DNA of 64,000 nt, taken from NCBI GenBank assembly GCA_965218625.1, contig CBDCLG010000009.1, positions 124,001-188,000 of the forward strand. Direction: 5' to 3'. This DNA comes from Bin5 sp965218625. Lineage in GTDB: Bacteria; Chloroflexota; Anaerolineae; Caldilineales; Caldilineaceae. Each line of letters opens with the position of its first letter. Within the stretch, counting starts at the first letter, position 1. Positions 44,568 to 52,767 of this stretch are shown here, piece by piece. Position numbers and translations under genes: made by a program. The notes under the pieces were generated by a model that saw nothing but the letters and a program-made list of their open reading frames with translations, was not told where the DNA came from and did not search any database.

Positions 44568-44846
44568 GTGGCGCAAGTCTGGATTCCTCCGCTGATGCGT
44601 TCGCTGACCGGCGGTCAACAGATCGTCGAAGCGGAGGGCGCAACGGTGCGGGAGTTGGTGGCGGCGCTGGATGAGCTCTATCCCGGCGTTGCGGAGCGGA
44701 TCGTCGAGGAAGGGCGCATCCGGCCCGGATGGACTGTCGCGGTGGACGGCGCGGTGCAGAATCGCGGTCTGCGGGCGGCGGTAGGACCGGAGAGCGAGGT
44801 GCATTTCGTGCCATCGATGGCGGGCGGCCGCGAATCGACGCTATAA
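44568..44846 (+). CDS. MoaD/CysO-like ubiquitin-fold protein with C-terminal extension
   Basis: A 92-residue beta-grasp protein started at GTG 44568, 2 nt after the large-subunit stop. It is a paralogue of the cysO product: MRSLTGGQQIVEAEGATVRE, LDELYPGVAERIVEE and HFVPSMAGG align along the whole length. After Gly-Gly it has five more residues (RESTL), so it also cannot be adenylated without trimming. Its operon position suggests a role in cofactor sulfuration or assembly of the molybdenum hydroxylase, or a MoaD-like job in molybdopterin synthesis. That role is inferred from context only. Confidence 0.8.
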   Translation: MAQVWIPPLMRSLTGGQQIVEAEGATVRELVAALDELYPGVAERIVEEGRIRPGWTVAVDGAVQNRGLRAAVGPESEVHFVPSMAGGRESTL

Positions 44847-44866
44847 CAGAAAAGCATCGTCAAAGC

Positions 44867-44900
44867 CTGCCCTTGGCCGCATACGTGCGGCCAAGGGCAG
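44867..44900 (+). terminator. Strong intrinsic terminator of the molybdenum hydroxylase operon
   Basis: CTGCCCTTGGCCGCA (44867-44881) pairs perfectly with TGCGGCCAAGGGCAG (44886-44900) across a TACG loop and is followed by TTTGCTGTT. A 15 bp stem with a tetraloop; the T-run is short. Being symmetrical, it could work on either strand. Confidence 0.85.
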
Positions 44901-44996
44901 TTTGCTGTTCTGAGGGCGGGACGGCGCGGGCCTACACAGTATAGGCAGGCCCCAACTCGCGCAGTTGTTCTTACAATACTCCAGTCATTTGCCAAA

Positions 44997-46697
44997 ATGG
45001 TCGCCACTCGACACGAAGGCCTTTCGGCAAGCCCCGAACGGCAGAAATCAGACGGCAGTGTTGCGCTGCAGTGGCCCGGCAAGAGGCTGCATGTCGAATC
45101 TTCGCGGCCCGTAGCGCATACACTGGAAGAGTTCCGACCGACTGTGGGGCGGGCCGGTTCTGCGCGGGTTGAAGCCTCAGGGAGGCCAGGACTTCTGCTG
45201 TTTGGTGACAACTTTGACGGGCTCTCGTGGCTGCTGGCGAACGGCTATGGCGGCAGCGTGCACCTGGTCTACATGGACCCGCCCTACAATTCGAACCGAA
45301 CGTACCGCAGCCGCGTGCGACTGCGGGGCAATGGGCAGCCTTCGATCGGTGAGCAGGCTGTGTACGAGGACATCTGGCAACCGGGCGACTATATGCAGTT
45401 CGCGGCCGACAGGTTGCTCCTGTTGCGCGAGCTGCTGCACGCAGACGGGACGCTGTGGCTGCACTGCGATCACCGCATGCAGGCGCATCTGCTGCTGCTG
45501 TTGGAGGAGATTTTCGGCGCGGGGTGTCATCTGAACACGGTGTACTGGCGCAGCCAGACGATGCGCGGGGCAAAGGTGCATGCGCGCTACTTTCCGCGCA
45601 GCGCGCAGGCGATCCACATTTTTCGCCGCCGGGCGGAGGGAGAGCCTGTGTGGCAGGCGCCGACGCGCGCGTTTGAACTGACCGGGGCGGAGGCGGCGGC
45701 GCGCTATATGAGAGACGAGCGCGGTTTTTTCCGCACGTCGGACCCTGGAACGTACAGTTTCGAACGGCTGGCGGCGCTCGAAGCCGAAGGGAGGCTGTAC
45801 GCGCCGTACGGCGGGCAGGTGGTTGTCGACGGGGCGTCGCGCCGCGTGTACGCTTCTAACGGCGGAAACCTTGGCGTGAAGTATTACCTGGAGCGGCGCG
45901 GTCGCGACGGATACGTCGTGACGCGCGCCGTGGACAATCTCTGGGATGACCTGGCGGGTCTCGGCACGGTGCCGGGCGAGGATGAGAGCTATCCCACGCA
46001 GAAGACGGAACGGCTTTTGCAGCGAATTCTGGAGACCGCCACACATCGCGGTGACCTGGTGCTCGATCCCTTTGTCGGGGCAGGCACAACGACCGCCGTT
46101 GCGCAGAAGACGGGCCGGGCATGGATCGGCTGCGACGACAGCTGGCGGGCTGTGCGGACGTCTGCAGGTCGTATCGGCCGCCAGGCGCAAGCGGCAAGTG
46201 CGTCCGATGGCGACGGGGCCGTAGATCCGGCGCCGCGTGGAGGCGGCTATCAGATCGTGCAGGTTGGCAATGAGGACATGGAGTTGAATCTGAGCTCGGG
46301 CAGGACGGAAAGCGCCGGGGCAAGCTCGCGTTTGCGTGTTGCGTGGGACGGCGAGCAGCTGGCGGTCCGGATCGAGTGCTTCGGCAGCGCGCAGGTGGCG
46401 CGGCTGGCGGCCGGGTCGAATGTGCCGTTGCCGGAGGCGTGGCGTGCGCAGGTGCGGGCGGTCCTGATCGACCCGGACTACGACGGAAGGACTTTTCGCC
46501 CGGAGGTGGTGGACGCGCCGGCGGGCAGGAAGGCCCTGGTTGCGGGCAGCTACCGCTGCGGACAGGCGGGCCGCAGCGGCCAGCATGGCAGCAGGGGCGA
46601 CGGTGAGCGTTCAGTGGCCGTCCTTCTCGTGGATGTGGCGGGCGGGGAACATCTGGAACTGAGGACCGTCGGGCTACCATCCTCCCCCGAGGGATGA
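44997..46697 (+). CDS. Site-specific DNA methyltransferase (amino-methylating, beta order)
   Basis: A 566-residue protein. Motif IV DPPY (94-97, in VYMDPPYNSN) comes before motif I DPFVGAGTT (about 358), the beta-class order of N6-adenine/N4-cytosine enzymes such as type III Mod. Between them lie KTERLLQRILETA and the large variable region 200-300 that should read the DNA target. The C-terminal 170 residues hold a linker and a domain seen in Mod-like relatives (RAVLIDPDYDGRTFRPEV, VAVLLVDVAGGEH). No restriction subunit is adjacent, so it is probably an orphan methyltransferase. It lies 107 bp upstream of mutL. Confidence 0.85.
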   Translation: MVATRHEGLSASPERQKSDGSVALQWPGKRLHVESSRPVAHTLEEFRPTVGRAGSARVEASGRPGLLLFGDNFDGLSWLLANGYGGSVHLVYMDPPYNSNRTYRSRVRLRGNGQPSIGEQAVYEDIWQPGDYMQFAADRLLLLRELLHADGTLWLHCDHRMQAHLLLLLEEIFGAGCHLNTVYWRSQTMRGAKVHARYFPRSAQAIHIFRRRAEGEPVWQAPTRAFELTGAEAAARYMRDERGFFRTSDPGTYSFERLAALEAEGRLYAPYGGQVVVDGASRRVYASNGGNLGVKYYLERRGRDGYVVTRAVDNLWDDLAGLGTVPGEDESYPTQKTERLLQRILETATHRGDLVLDPFVGAGTTTAVAQKTGRAWIGCDDSWRAVRTSAGRIGRQAQAASASDGDGAVDPAPRGGGYQIVQVGNEDMELNLSSGRTESAGASSRLRVAWDGEQLAVRIECFGSAQVARLAAGSNVPLPEAWRAQVRAVLIDPDYDGRTFRPEVVDAPAGRKALVAGSYRCGQAGRSGQHGSRGDGERSVAVLLVDVAGGEHLELRTVGLPSSPEG

Positions 46698-46786
46698 GCG
46701 ACGCTGCGGTACTGACGTCGGTACCGCGGGATACCGACAGCTCTTTAGCGTGCGCATGACACCGAGCAAGATTTCCCAAAGAGAGA

Positions 46787-46795
46787 TGGTATAAT
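46787..46795 (+). promoter_or_regulatory. mutL promoter, extended -10
   Basis: TGG followed by a perfect TATAAT (46790-46795). The predicted transcript start, about 7 nt later, falls at 46801-46803, directly before ATG 46805, and no Shine-Dalgarno precedes the ATG. This suggests a leaderless message. Confidence 0.65.
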
Positions 46796-46804
46796 TGAGC
46801 CGTC

Positions 46805-48754
46805 ATGACCATTGAGCTTCTTTCCCAGGATGTAGCCGCGAAAATCGCCGCGGGCGAGGTTGTGGAGCGGCCAGCCAATGTCGCCAAGGAGCTGATCGAG
46901 AACAGCCTCGATGCCGGCGCGAGCGAGGTGCGGGTCGAGATCAGGGAGGGCGGTCAGCGGCTGTTGCGCGTGAGCGACGATGGTCACGGCATCCCAGCGG
47001 CTGAGATCGGGCTGGCAGTTGCGCGGCATGCCACCAGCAAGCTGCACAGCGCGGCGGACCTTGACGCGATAGCGACGCTTGGATTTCGCGGCGAGGCGCT
47101 CTACAGCATTGCTGCGGTCAGCCACATGAGGCTCAGCAGCCGCGCGCGCGGTGCGGACGCGGGCGCGGAGGTGGTCGTCGAAGGCGGAATCGTCCAAGAT
47201 AATCGGTCTGCCGGCCTGCCGGTTGGGACGGTTGTAACGGTTGAGAATATCTTTTACAACGTGCCGGCGCGGCGCAAGTTCCTGCGGCGACCGGCGACGG
47301 AGGCGGGCCACATGGCGGCGATCGTACAGCGTTATGCGCTGGCGTACCCGGCGTGCCGCTTTCAGTATGTGAACGAGGGCAAACTGGCGTTTTCCACCGA
47401 TGGCAACGGGCGCGTGATCGACGTATTGACGAAGATTTACGGGCGTGAGAGCGCGCAGCAGTTGATCGGTGTGGGCCGCATGCGGGAAGGCGGCGGTTCT
47501 GCCGGCTGGGATGCGCGTGGGATGGCTGACGGTGACGGGGAAGGGGAAGTCAGCTTCATGTCGGAAGGGGCCCCTGTTTCGGCGGGTTCGCGTGGGGGCG
47601 TCAGTGTGGGCGTCAGTGTGGGCGGCTACGTCAGCCTGCCGTCTCTGACGCGGGCAAGCCGCGCCCAGATCGACCTGTTCGTCAACCGGCGCTATGTAGA
47701 GGACCGCGCCCTGACGCATGCCGTCGTGCAGGCGTATCATACGCTGCTTCCGGTCGGGCGCTATCCACTGGCCGCGCTTTTTGTCGAGCTGGAGGCGGCA
47801 GAGGTGGACGTGAACGTGCATCCGCGCAAGACGCAGGTGCGCTTCGCCGGCGCCCGCGACGTTTTTTCGGCTGTCCAGCGGGCTGTCCGGCAGGCGGTCG
47901 TCGAGGGCGCGGGTGTGCCGAATCTGCCGTCTCGCCGGGACAGCTCGCAGGCGCTTGCGGGCGAAGATCAGTCCGGCTGGGCGGCGCGGCGCCAATCGAT
48001 ACTTGACGCGGGGAGCGGCCGTCAGCCGGTGATGCCGGTCGATTTGCCCTACAACCGCGCGCCCGCAACAGACCCGCTGTCGCATCCCGGCGGCACACAG
48101 CCGGACAGCGGCGGCACAGCAGCCCTGGAGGGGGACGAACAGGACGCGCCGACCGGTCCCGACCAGGGCTTGCCCCCGTTGCGGGTGGTGGGGCAGGCGG
48201 GGGCGATGTACGTGATCGCAGAAGGGCCGGAAGGGTTGTATCTGATCGATCAACATGCCGCGCATGAGCGGATACTGTACGAGAAGTTCATGGCTCAGCG
48301 CGAACAGTCCGGCGGGCCGGCAGCTGCGCGCCAGGGCCTGCTGGAACCGATTACACTGCACGTTGGCGATGTACGTGCGGGGCTCGTCGCTCAGCATTTG
48401 TCCGAGCTGAACGCGGTCGGATTCAGTGTGGAACACTTCGGCGGCGATACGTTTCTGGTGCGCGCGGTTCCGAGCGCGCTTTCGCAACAGGACTGTGAAC
48501 GCGTGCTGGACGAAATCGTGCAGGGTCTAGCCGAGAACCGGGACCTGGTGGGGGAGGAGTTGGAGGCGCGGCTGGTGAAGATGGTGTGCAAGCGGGCCTC
48601 GATCAAGGCGGGACAGATTCTCAGCGATATCGAGATGAAGGAGCTCGTGCGCCAGCTGGAGCAGTGCGCCGCGCCGCGCACCTGTCCGCACGGACGTCCC
48701 ACGATGCTGCAGCTGCGAGCGGGAGAGCTGGAGCGGGCCTTCAAGCGGACGTAG
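46805..48754 (+). CDS. mutL: DNA mismatch repair protein MutL with endonuclease motif
   Basis: A 649-residue protein. The N-terminal GHKL ATPase shows IAAGEVVERPANVAKELIEN, DDGHGIPAAEI and TLGFRGEALYSIAAVSH. A linker (about 345-460) is followed by the dimerisation/endonuclease domain with the metal motif DQHAAHERILYE (482-493), matching DQHA-x2-E-x4-E, plus CPHGRPTM near the end. MutL with this motif nicks DNA itself, so the system does not need MutH or a hemimethylation signal. It works with MutS, encoded at 34647. Confidence 0.96.
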   Translation: MTIELLSQDVAAKIAAGEVVERPANVAKELIENSLDAGASEVRVEIREGGQRLLRVSDDGHGIPAAEIGLAVARHATSKLHSAADLDAIATLGFRGEALYSIAAVSHMRLSSRARGADAGAEVVVEGGIVQDNRSAGLPVGTVVTVENIFYNVPARRKFLRRPATEAGHMAAIVQRYALAYPACRFQYVNEGKLAFSTDGNGRVIDVLTKIYGRESAQQLIGVGRMREGGGSAGWDARGMADGDGEGEVSFMSEGAPVSAGSRGGVSVGVSVGGYVSLPSLTRASRAQIDLFVNRRYVEDRALTHAVVQAYHTLLPVGRYPLAALFVELEAAEVDVNVHPRKTQVRFAGARDVFSAVQRAVRQAVVEGAGVPNLPSRRDSSQALAGEDQSGWAARRQSILDAGSGRQPVMPVDLPYNRAPATDPLSHPGGTQPDSGGTAALEGDEQDAPTGPDQGLPPLRVVGQAGAMYVIAEGPEGLYLIDQHAAHERILYEKFMAQREQSGGPAAARQGLLEPITLHVGDVRAGLVAQHLSELNAVGFSVEHFGGDTFLVRAVPSALSQQDCERVLDEIVQGLAENRDLVGEELEARLVKMVCKRASIKAGQILSDIEMKELVRQLEQCAAPRTCPHGRPTMLQLRAGELERAFKRT

Positions 48755-48760
48755 GTTGCG

Positions 48761-49090
48761 TCATCCTCCGTCATTCGCAAGGCGGGCGCTGACCAACCTG
48801 TTCAGGCTAACGCCTTGTTCGGCGGCGCGCAGCGCCAGCGCGCGGTGGGTTTCGGGGGGCACGCGAACGAGGAACTTGCCGCTGTAGGTACGGTCGGCGA
48901 GCGGCTGCGGCGGCTCTTCTCCCTGCGCGTGCATATCGGCGACACAGTCGGCTACCAGGCGCCGAATACCGCAAAAGGACTCTTCGGGTGAGGGGGCCAG
49001 CCAGCTCAGCGAAGGAAATTCAGCGCACAACCCAACATACTCGCCATCTTCGCCAGACCAAATAACTCTATATGCAAAGTGGTCGTTCAT
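48761..49090 (-). CDS. hicB: HicB-type antitoxin
   Basis: A 109-residue protein. The N-terminal partial RNase-H-like HicB fold is seen in FAYRVIWSGEDGEYVGLCAE and FPSLSWLAPSPEESFCGI. The C-terminal HicB/ribbon-helix-helix segment reads SGKFLVRVPPETHRALALRA and AEQGVSLNRLVSARL. It should bind and inhibit HicA and repress the operon. Its ATG overlaps the hicA stop as ATGA. Toxin-first order is usual for hicAB. Confidence 0.9.
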   Translation of the reverse strand: MNDHFAYRVIWSGEDGEYVGLCAEFPSLSWLAPSPEESFCGIRRLVADCVADMHAQGEEPPQPLADRTYSGKFLVRVPPETHRALALRAAEQGVSLNRLVSARLANDGG

Positions 49091-49335
49091 TCCAGTCCCT
49101 CCAGTTTCCTGATGGCTTTCACAACCTGCCGTACCTGATAGGCTTTTGCCTTACCCTTGTCGTTTTGGATGTTCACTCTTGGGTCCCCTGGCCAGGGCGT
49201 TCGATAGATTCGGTGGCTGCCGCCCTTCTGACGAGGCCGTCCGAAGTATCGGTCACAGATCTTTGCTAAGTCGGCGAACCGTACACCTTTCGGATTTCGG
49301 GCAAGCCGTCGAAGGATTTCTTGCGTGCTTTCCAT
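49087..49335 (-). CDS. hicA: HicA-type mRNA interferase toxin
   Basis: An 82-residue protein. The start at 49335 (MESTQEILRRLARNPKGVRF) is chosen because upstream ATGs at 49353 and 49365 lie inside the promoter. The double-stranded-RNA-binding-like HicA fold is visible: FADLAKICDRYFG, the catalytic histidine in KGGSHRIYRTPW (His41) and VNIQNDKGKAKAYQVRQVV. HicA cleaves mRNA when freed from HicB. The pair lies between mutL and a membrane-protein gene. Confidence 0.9.
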   Translation of the reverse strand: MESTQEILRRLARNPKGVRFADLAKICDRYFGRPRQKGGSHRIYRTPWPGDPRVNIQNDKGKAKAYQVRQVVKAIRKLEGLE

Positions 49336-49343
49336 GCGCCACC

Positions 49344-49372
49344 ATAATATCATTAAAGATACCATTCGACAA
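49344..49372 (-). promoter_or_regulatory. hicAB promoter
   Basis: On the minus strand: TTGTCG (49372-49367), 17 bp, TATTAT (49349-49344). The start of transcription would be near 49337, two bases before ATG 49335, so the message should be leaderless. Confidence 0.7.
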
Positions 49373-49375
49373 GCG

Positions 49376-49395
49376 ACAAATGCCTTAACATTTGT
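49376..49395. promoter_or_regulatory. Inverted repeat, candidate HicB operator
   Basis: ACAAATG (49376-49382), 6 bp spacer, CATTTGT (49389-49395), a perfect 7 bp inverted repeat ending 3 bp upstream of the hicAB -35 box. The position fits autoregulation. The rest of the gap to 49653 holds a TATACT box near 49549 but no gene. Confidence 0.6.
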
Positions 49396-49653
49396 TCACT
49401 CCTTTCTTGAAATGACTGGGTTTCATCGCGTCACGCGACATGGTTAGGGACCGGCAATTCAGACGAAGCCAACGCCCTGATCTGCTGTGGCAATTGGACA
49501 CAAAAGAAGTGCCGTCGCTTTAGGAAGAGAATGTTTGAGTGTGCTATACTCGAAGTTGGCGCGCGCGGTCCCCTCGTGAACCCCGGTAAATCGTTGTGGC
49601 ATCGCGCCTGCTTCGCGGCGAGCGGACGCGCATCAGAGAACGGGACGAATTAG

Positions 49654-50184
49654 GTGCTCGCTGTTGCTGACCCGAACACGCTGGCACGGGTCGTTGGCGT
49701 CATCTGTTTTGCGGTCGGCGCTTGGCTGGGAAGCTGGTTCCCGGACATTGACCGGATAGCAGTGTTGCGTCTGCGCCACAGATCGACGGACACGCACTGT
49801 TGCGCGGCGCCGGCGCTGGCGCTTGTCGCGGGGCGTGTAACCGGGAGCGAGTGGGCCGATTGGGTGGCGGCCGGCTTTGCGGCCGGCGTGGGGCTGCACC
49901 TGGCGTTCGATCTCTTTCCGGGGAAGTGGCGCGGGTTCGCGCTGGTCGACGTACCCGGATTGGGCCGCTGCACGAAGACGGTATCGGTAGTCTGGCTATT
50001 CGCCAACCTGTTTGTGAGCACGGGCATGGCGGTCTGGACGGTTCCGGCGCTCGATACGCTTGGTTTCACCGCATGCGTCGCAGTTCTGGGGGCCCTGTAT
50101 CTCTACGGGGTATTGAAGAAGAGTGAGCATTTCGCCGCCGGGCCGCTGCTGACGCTGTTATCGTTGGGCGCAGACGCGCTTTGA
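49654..50184 (+). CDS. Hypothetical integral membrane protein
   Basis: A 176-residue protein started at GTG 49654, with four or five hydrophobic segments (about 12-30, 50-62, 70-88, 110-130, 137-152). Polar features include WFPDIDRIA, RLRHRSTDTH and LHLAFDLFPG. The D-x-D after the first helix and the later His/Asp residues recall membrane-bound metal-dependent hydrolase (YdjM/DUF457-like) proteins, but the match is weak. No Shine-Dalgarno is obvious. Trigger factor follows 43 bp downstream. Confidence 0.6.
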   Translation: MLAVADPNTLARVVGVICFAVGAWLGSWFPDIDRIAVLRLRHRSTDTHCCAAPALALVAGRVTGSEWADWVAAGFAAGVGLHLAFDLFPGKWRGFALVDVPGLGRCTKTVSVVWLFANLFVSTGMAVWTVPALDTLGFTACVAVLGALYLYGVLKKSEHFAAGPLLTLLSLGADAL

Positions 50185-50227
50185 GCAGTAGAGGAATTGG
50201 AAAGACAGGGACAAGAGGTAGGGTAAG

Positions 50228-51721
50228 ATGACACTGACCGTGAATACGAGGCCACTGGAGAATCGACAACTTGCGATGACGATCGAAGTTGCCGAAGAAC
50301 GAATCGACCAGGAGATGCGGAAGGCGGCGCGCAAGATCGCCGGTCAGGTGCGCATTCCGGGATTTCGCAAGGGTCGGGTTCCCTTTCACATTCTGCTCCA
50401 ATTTGTGGGCCGGGAGGCGATCATTGGCGAGTTTGTCGACGAATTGGGGCAGGAGGTCTACAAGGAGGCGATTGAGCAGGAAGGGCTGGAGCCCTACTTT
50501 GTAGGCAGTCTCGATGACGTCGATGTGGAGGAGGAGGTCCGCTTTCACCTGACCGTGCCGCTGTCGCCGGAAGTCAATCTGGGCGAGTATCGCAGCCTGC
50601 GGGTGGAGGAGGAGGAGATCGAGGCGGATGAGGAAGCGGTCCAGGAGCGCATTCGGTCGATTCTTGAGCAGAATTCCGACCATGTCGAGGTCGACCGCCC
50701 TAGCCAGTACGGCGACCTGATGACGATCGACGTGCGCGGCGTGGTTCTGGACGACGAGGGCAACGAGACCGACACGGTCGTCTTCGACGAGGAGGACTGG
50801 GATGTAACGCCGGACGAGGAGAACCCGATGGAGCCCGCCGGTTTGGACGCGGCGCTGCAGGGTCTGTCGACCGGCGAGGAGAAGAGCTTTGAATTGGCGT
50901 GGCCGGAGGACAGCCCGAGCATGTACGCCGGCAGCACGGTGCGATTCGGAGTGAAAGTCCACAAGATACAGTCCTACGAGGCGCCGCCCGAGATGACGGA
51001 TGAGATCGCGCAGAGCGTGGGTCCTGACTACGAAACCGCATCCGATCTGCTTGCGAGTATCCGCGAGACGGTTGCTGAGGAGGCGCAGCGGCGGGCCGAA
51101 AACGAATTCACGCAAAAGGTGCTCGAAGGGCTGGTTGGGATGAGCGATATCGACTATCCGCCCGTGGCCGTGGAGTTGGAGATCGACCGCCTCGTCCGAA
51201 ATCTTGATATCCAGGTGCGTCAGATGGGGCTGCAAGGGATGGAGCAGTTCCTTGAGATGACGAATCAGACGATTGAAGAGTACCGTGAATCGATGCGCGA
51301 AAGCGCCGAGGCATCGCTGCGTAACGAGCTTGCGCTCGGGGAGTTGGCGCAGAGCGAGAGTCTCGAGGTCAGCGATGAAGAGTTTGAAGAGCACATAGTC
51401 GACGTGGCCCGACCGCTGCCGGAGGACGCCGACGAAGAGACTGCGAAGGCGCACGCCGACATGCTGGAGATGATGCGGGGCGAGAACAGCCGTCCGATGC
51501 TCGACAGCGAGATTCTGAGAAGCAAATCTATCAAGATGCTGCTGGCGATCGCACGCGGTGAGGAGGTTCCGCAAGCGGCGGCAAGAGAAGCGGCAGAAGA
51601 TGACGATGCCGCGGCGGATGAATCGGATGAATCCAATGGCAGTGAGCAGCCGGCCGGTGCGGTCGAAGGGGACGAGTCCGCGCGCGAGGCCGGGGAGAAT
51701 GATGAGGCAGCCGACAGTTGA
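50228..51721 (+). CDS. tig: Trigger factor, ribosome-associated chaperone
   Basis: A 497-residue protein. The ribosome-binding signature GFRKGRVP is at residues 45-52 of the N-terminal domain. A FKBP-like middle domain follows (about 165-250; YGDLMTIDVRGVVLDDEGN, FELAWPEDSPSMYAGSTVRF) and then a long helical C-terminal arm domain. The last 50 residues are acidic and repetitive (SDESNGSEQPAGAVEGDES), an unusual tail. The gene order tig-clpP-clpX is the common bacterial arrangement. The 173 bp before clpP shows no gene. Confidence 0.95.
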   Translation: MTLTVNTRPLENRQLAMTIEVAEERIDQEMRKAARKIAGQVRIPGFRKGRVPFHILLQFVGREAIIGEFVDELGQEVYKEAIEQEGLEPYFVGSLDDVDVEEEVRFHLTVPLSPEVNLGEYRSLRVEEEEIEADEEAVQERIRSILEQNSDHVEVDRPSQYGDLMTIDVRGVVLDDEGNETDTVVFDEEDWDVTPDEENPMEPAGLDAALQGLSTGEEKSFELAWPEDSPSMYAGSTVRFGVKVHKIQSYEAPPEMTDEIAQSVGPDYETASDLLASIRETVAEEAQRRAENEFTQKVLEGLVGMSDIDYPPVAVELEIDRLVRNLDIQVRQMGLQGMEQFLEMTNQTIEEYRESMRESAEASLRNELALGELAQSESLEVSDEEFEEHIVDVARPLPEDADEETAKAHADMLEMMRGENSRPMLDSEILRSKSIKMLLAIARGEEVPQAAAREAAEDDDAAADESDESNGSEQPAGAVEGDESAREAGENDEAADS

Positions 51722-51894
51722 GTTCGGCGAATACAGGAGAGAAGTGGACGAAATGAGTGGATCCTACATTCCCGTAGGGGCGGGTCGGATAGCTTAGGGG
51801 ATGGAGCGGCCGGCGCGAACCAGAACAGGCGGTGCGGCCGGCTTGAGTCGAGGAAAAGAGTTTCGTCAACGCGAACCGCAACAGGGAGATTCAG

Positions 51895-52671
51895 ATGTTT
51901 CCTTTGCTGAACAACGAGTTTTCGGCGCAAGATCCTCAGTCTGCCGGTAGTCCCGGTTCGGCGGATGGTATGGCCCCCTCGAACATTATTCCGATGGTGA
52001 TTGAGAACACGGGGCGGGGTGAGCGGGCCTACGACATTTACAGTCTACTGCTGAAGGAGCGGATCATTTTTCTCGGAATGCCGCTGTCGGACCAGGTGGC
52101 CAATCTGATCGTGGCGCAGCTGCTCTACCTGAACTCAGAGGACCCGAACCAGCCGATTCAGATGTACATCAACAGCCCGGGCGGGCTGATCTACGCCGGT
52201 ATGGCGATTTACGACACGATGAAGATGATTCCGGCGCCGGTGCATACGGTCGCTGTCGGGGTGACGGCAAGCATGGGCACTGTATTGCTCTGTTCGGGCG
52301 CGAAGGGCAAGCGCTACGCGTTGCCGCACGCGACGATTCACATGCATCCGGCGGGCGGGGGCGCGCAGGGCTATACCGAGGACGTGCGCATTGCGCTGCG
52401 CGAGCAGGAACGGCTCCAGACACAGCTCTTTCATATCGTGGCGCAGCAGACAGGTCACGTCTGGCAGGATATTGAGGAGATGTTCCAGCGCGACCGCTGG
52501 ATGAACGCAATCGAAGCAAGGGAGTTCGGCCTGGTTGACGACGTGCTCGGCGACAGCAGCGATATCGTTTCGGTCGTGGATGGTCAGCTGAAGGTGCCGA
52601 ACCCGAACGGGACGGAAGCAGTTGCCGAGGAGGCCGGCGGGGACGGCGACGGGACAGGAAGTGAAGAGTAG
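51895..52671 (+). CDS. clpP: ATP-dependent Clp protease proteolytic subunit
   Basis: A 258-residue serine peptidase with the catalytic triad Ser126 (GVTASMGTVLLCSG), His151 (ATIHMHPAGGGAQG) and Asp200 (FQRDRWMNAIEA). The N-terminal 35 residues (with SAQDPQSAGSPGSADG) and the last 25 (acidic, EEAGGDGDGTGSEE) extend the usual ClpP of about 200 residues. It forms the degradation chamber used by ClpX, encoded next. Confidence 0.96.
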   Translation: MFPLLNNEFSAQDPQSAGSPGSADGMAPSNIIPMVIENTGRGERAYDIYSLLLKERIIFLGMPLSDQVANLIVAQLLYLNSEDPNQPIQMYINSPGGLIYAGMAIYDTMKMIPAPVHTVAVGVTASMGTVLLCSGAKGKRYALPHATIHMHPAGGGAQGYTEDVRIALREQERLQTQLFHIVAQQTGHVWQDIEEMFQRDRWMNAIEAREFGLVDDVLGDSSDIVSVVDGQLKVPNPNGTEAVAEEAGGDGDGTGSEE

Positions 52672-52767
52672 GCCGCTTTGCATCTCGTCACAGGCTGCCC
52701 GGACTCTCGGCGGGTGAATCAGACGGGGTCTTTTCCAAGTTACTGAGTCGGCGCGCCCGAACGCGGG

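Noticed and set aside
51722..51894. Miniature element fragment before clpP (CCCGTAGGGGCGGGTC)
   Set aside because: Only a short GC-rich word resembles the element's internal hairpin; neither terminal repeat is present.
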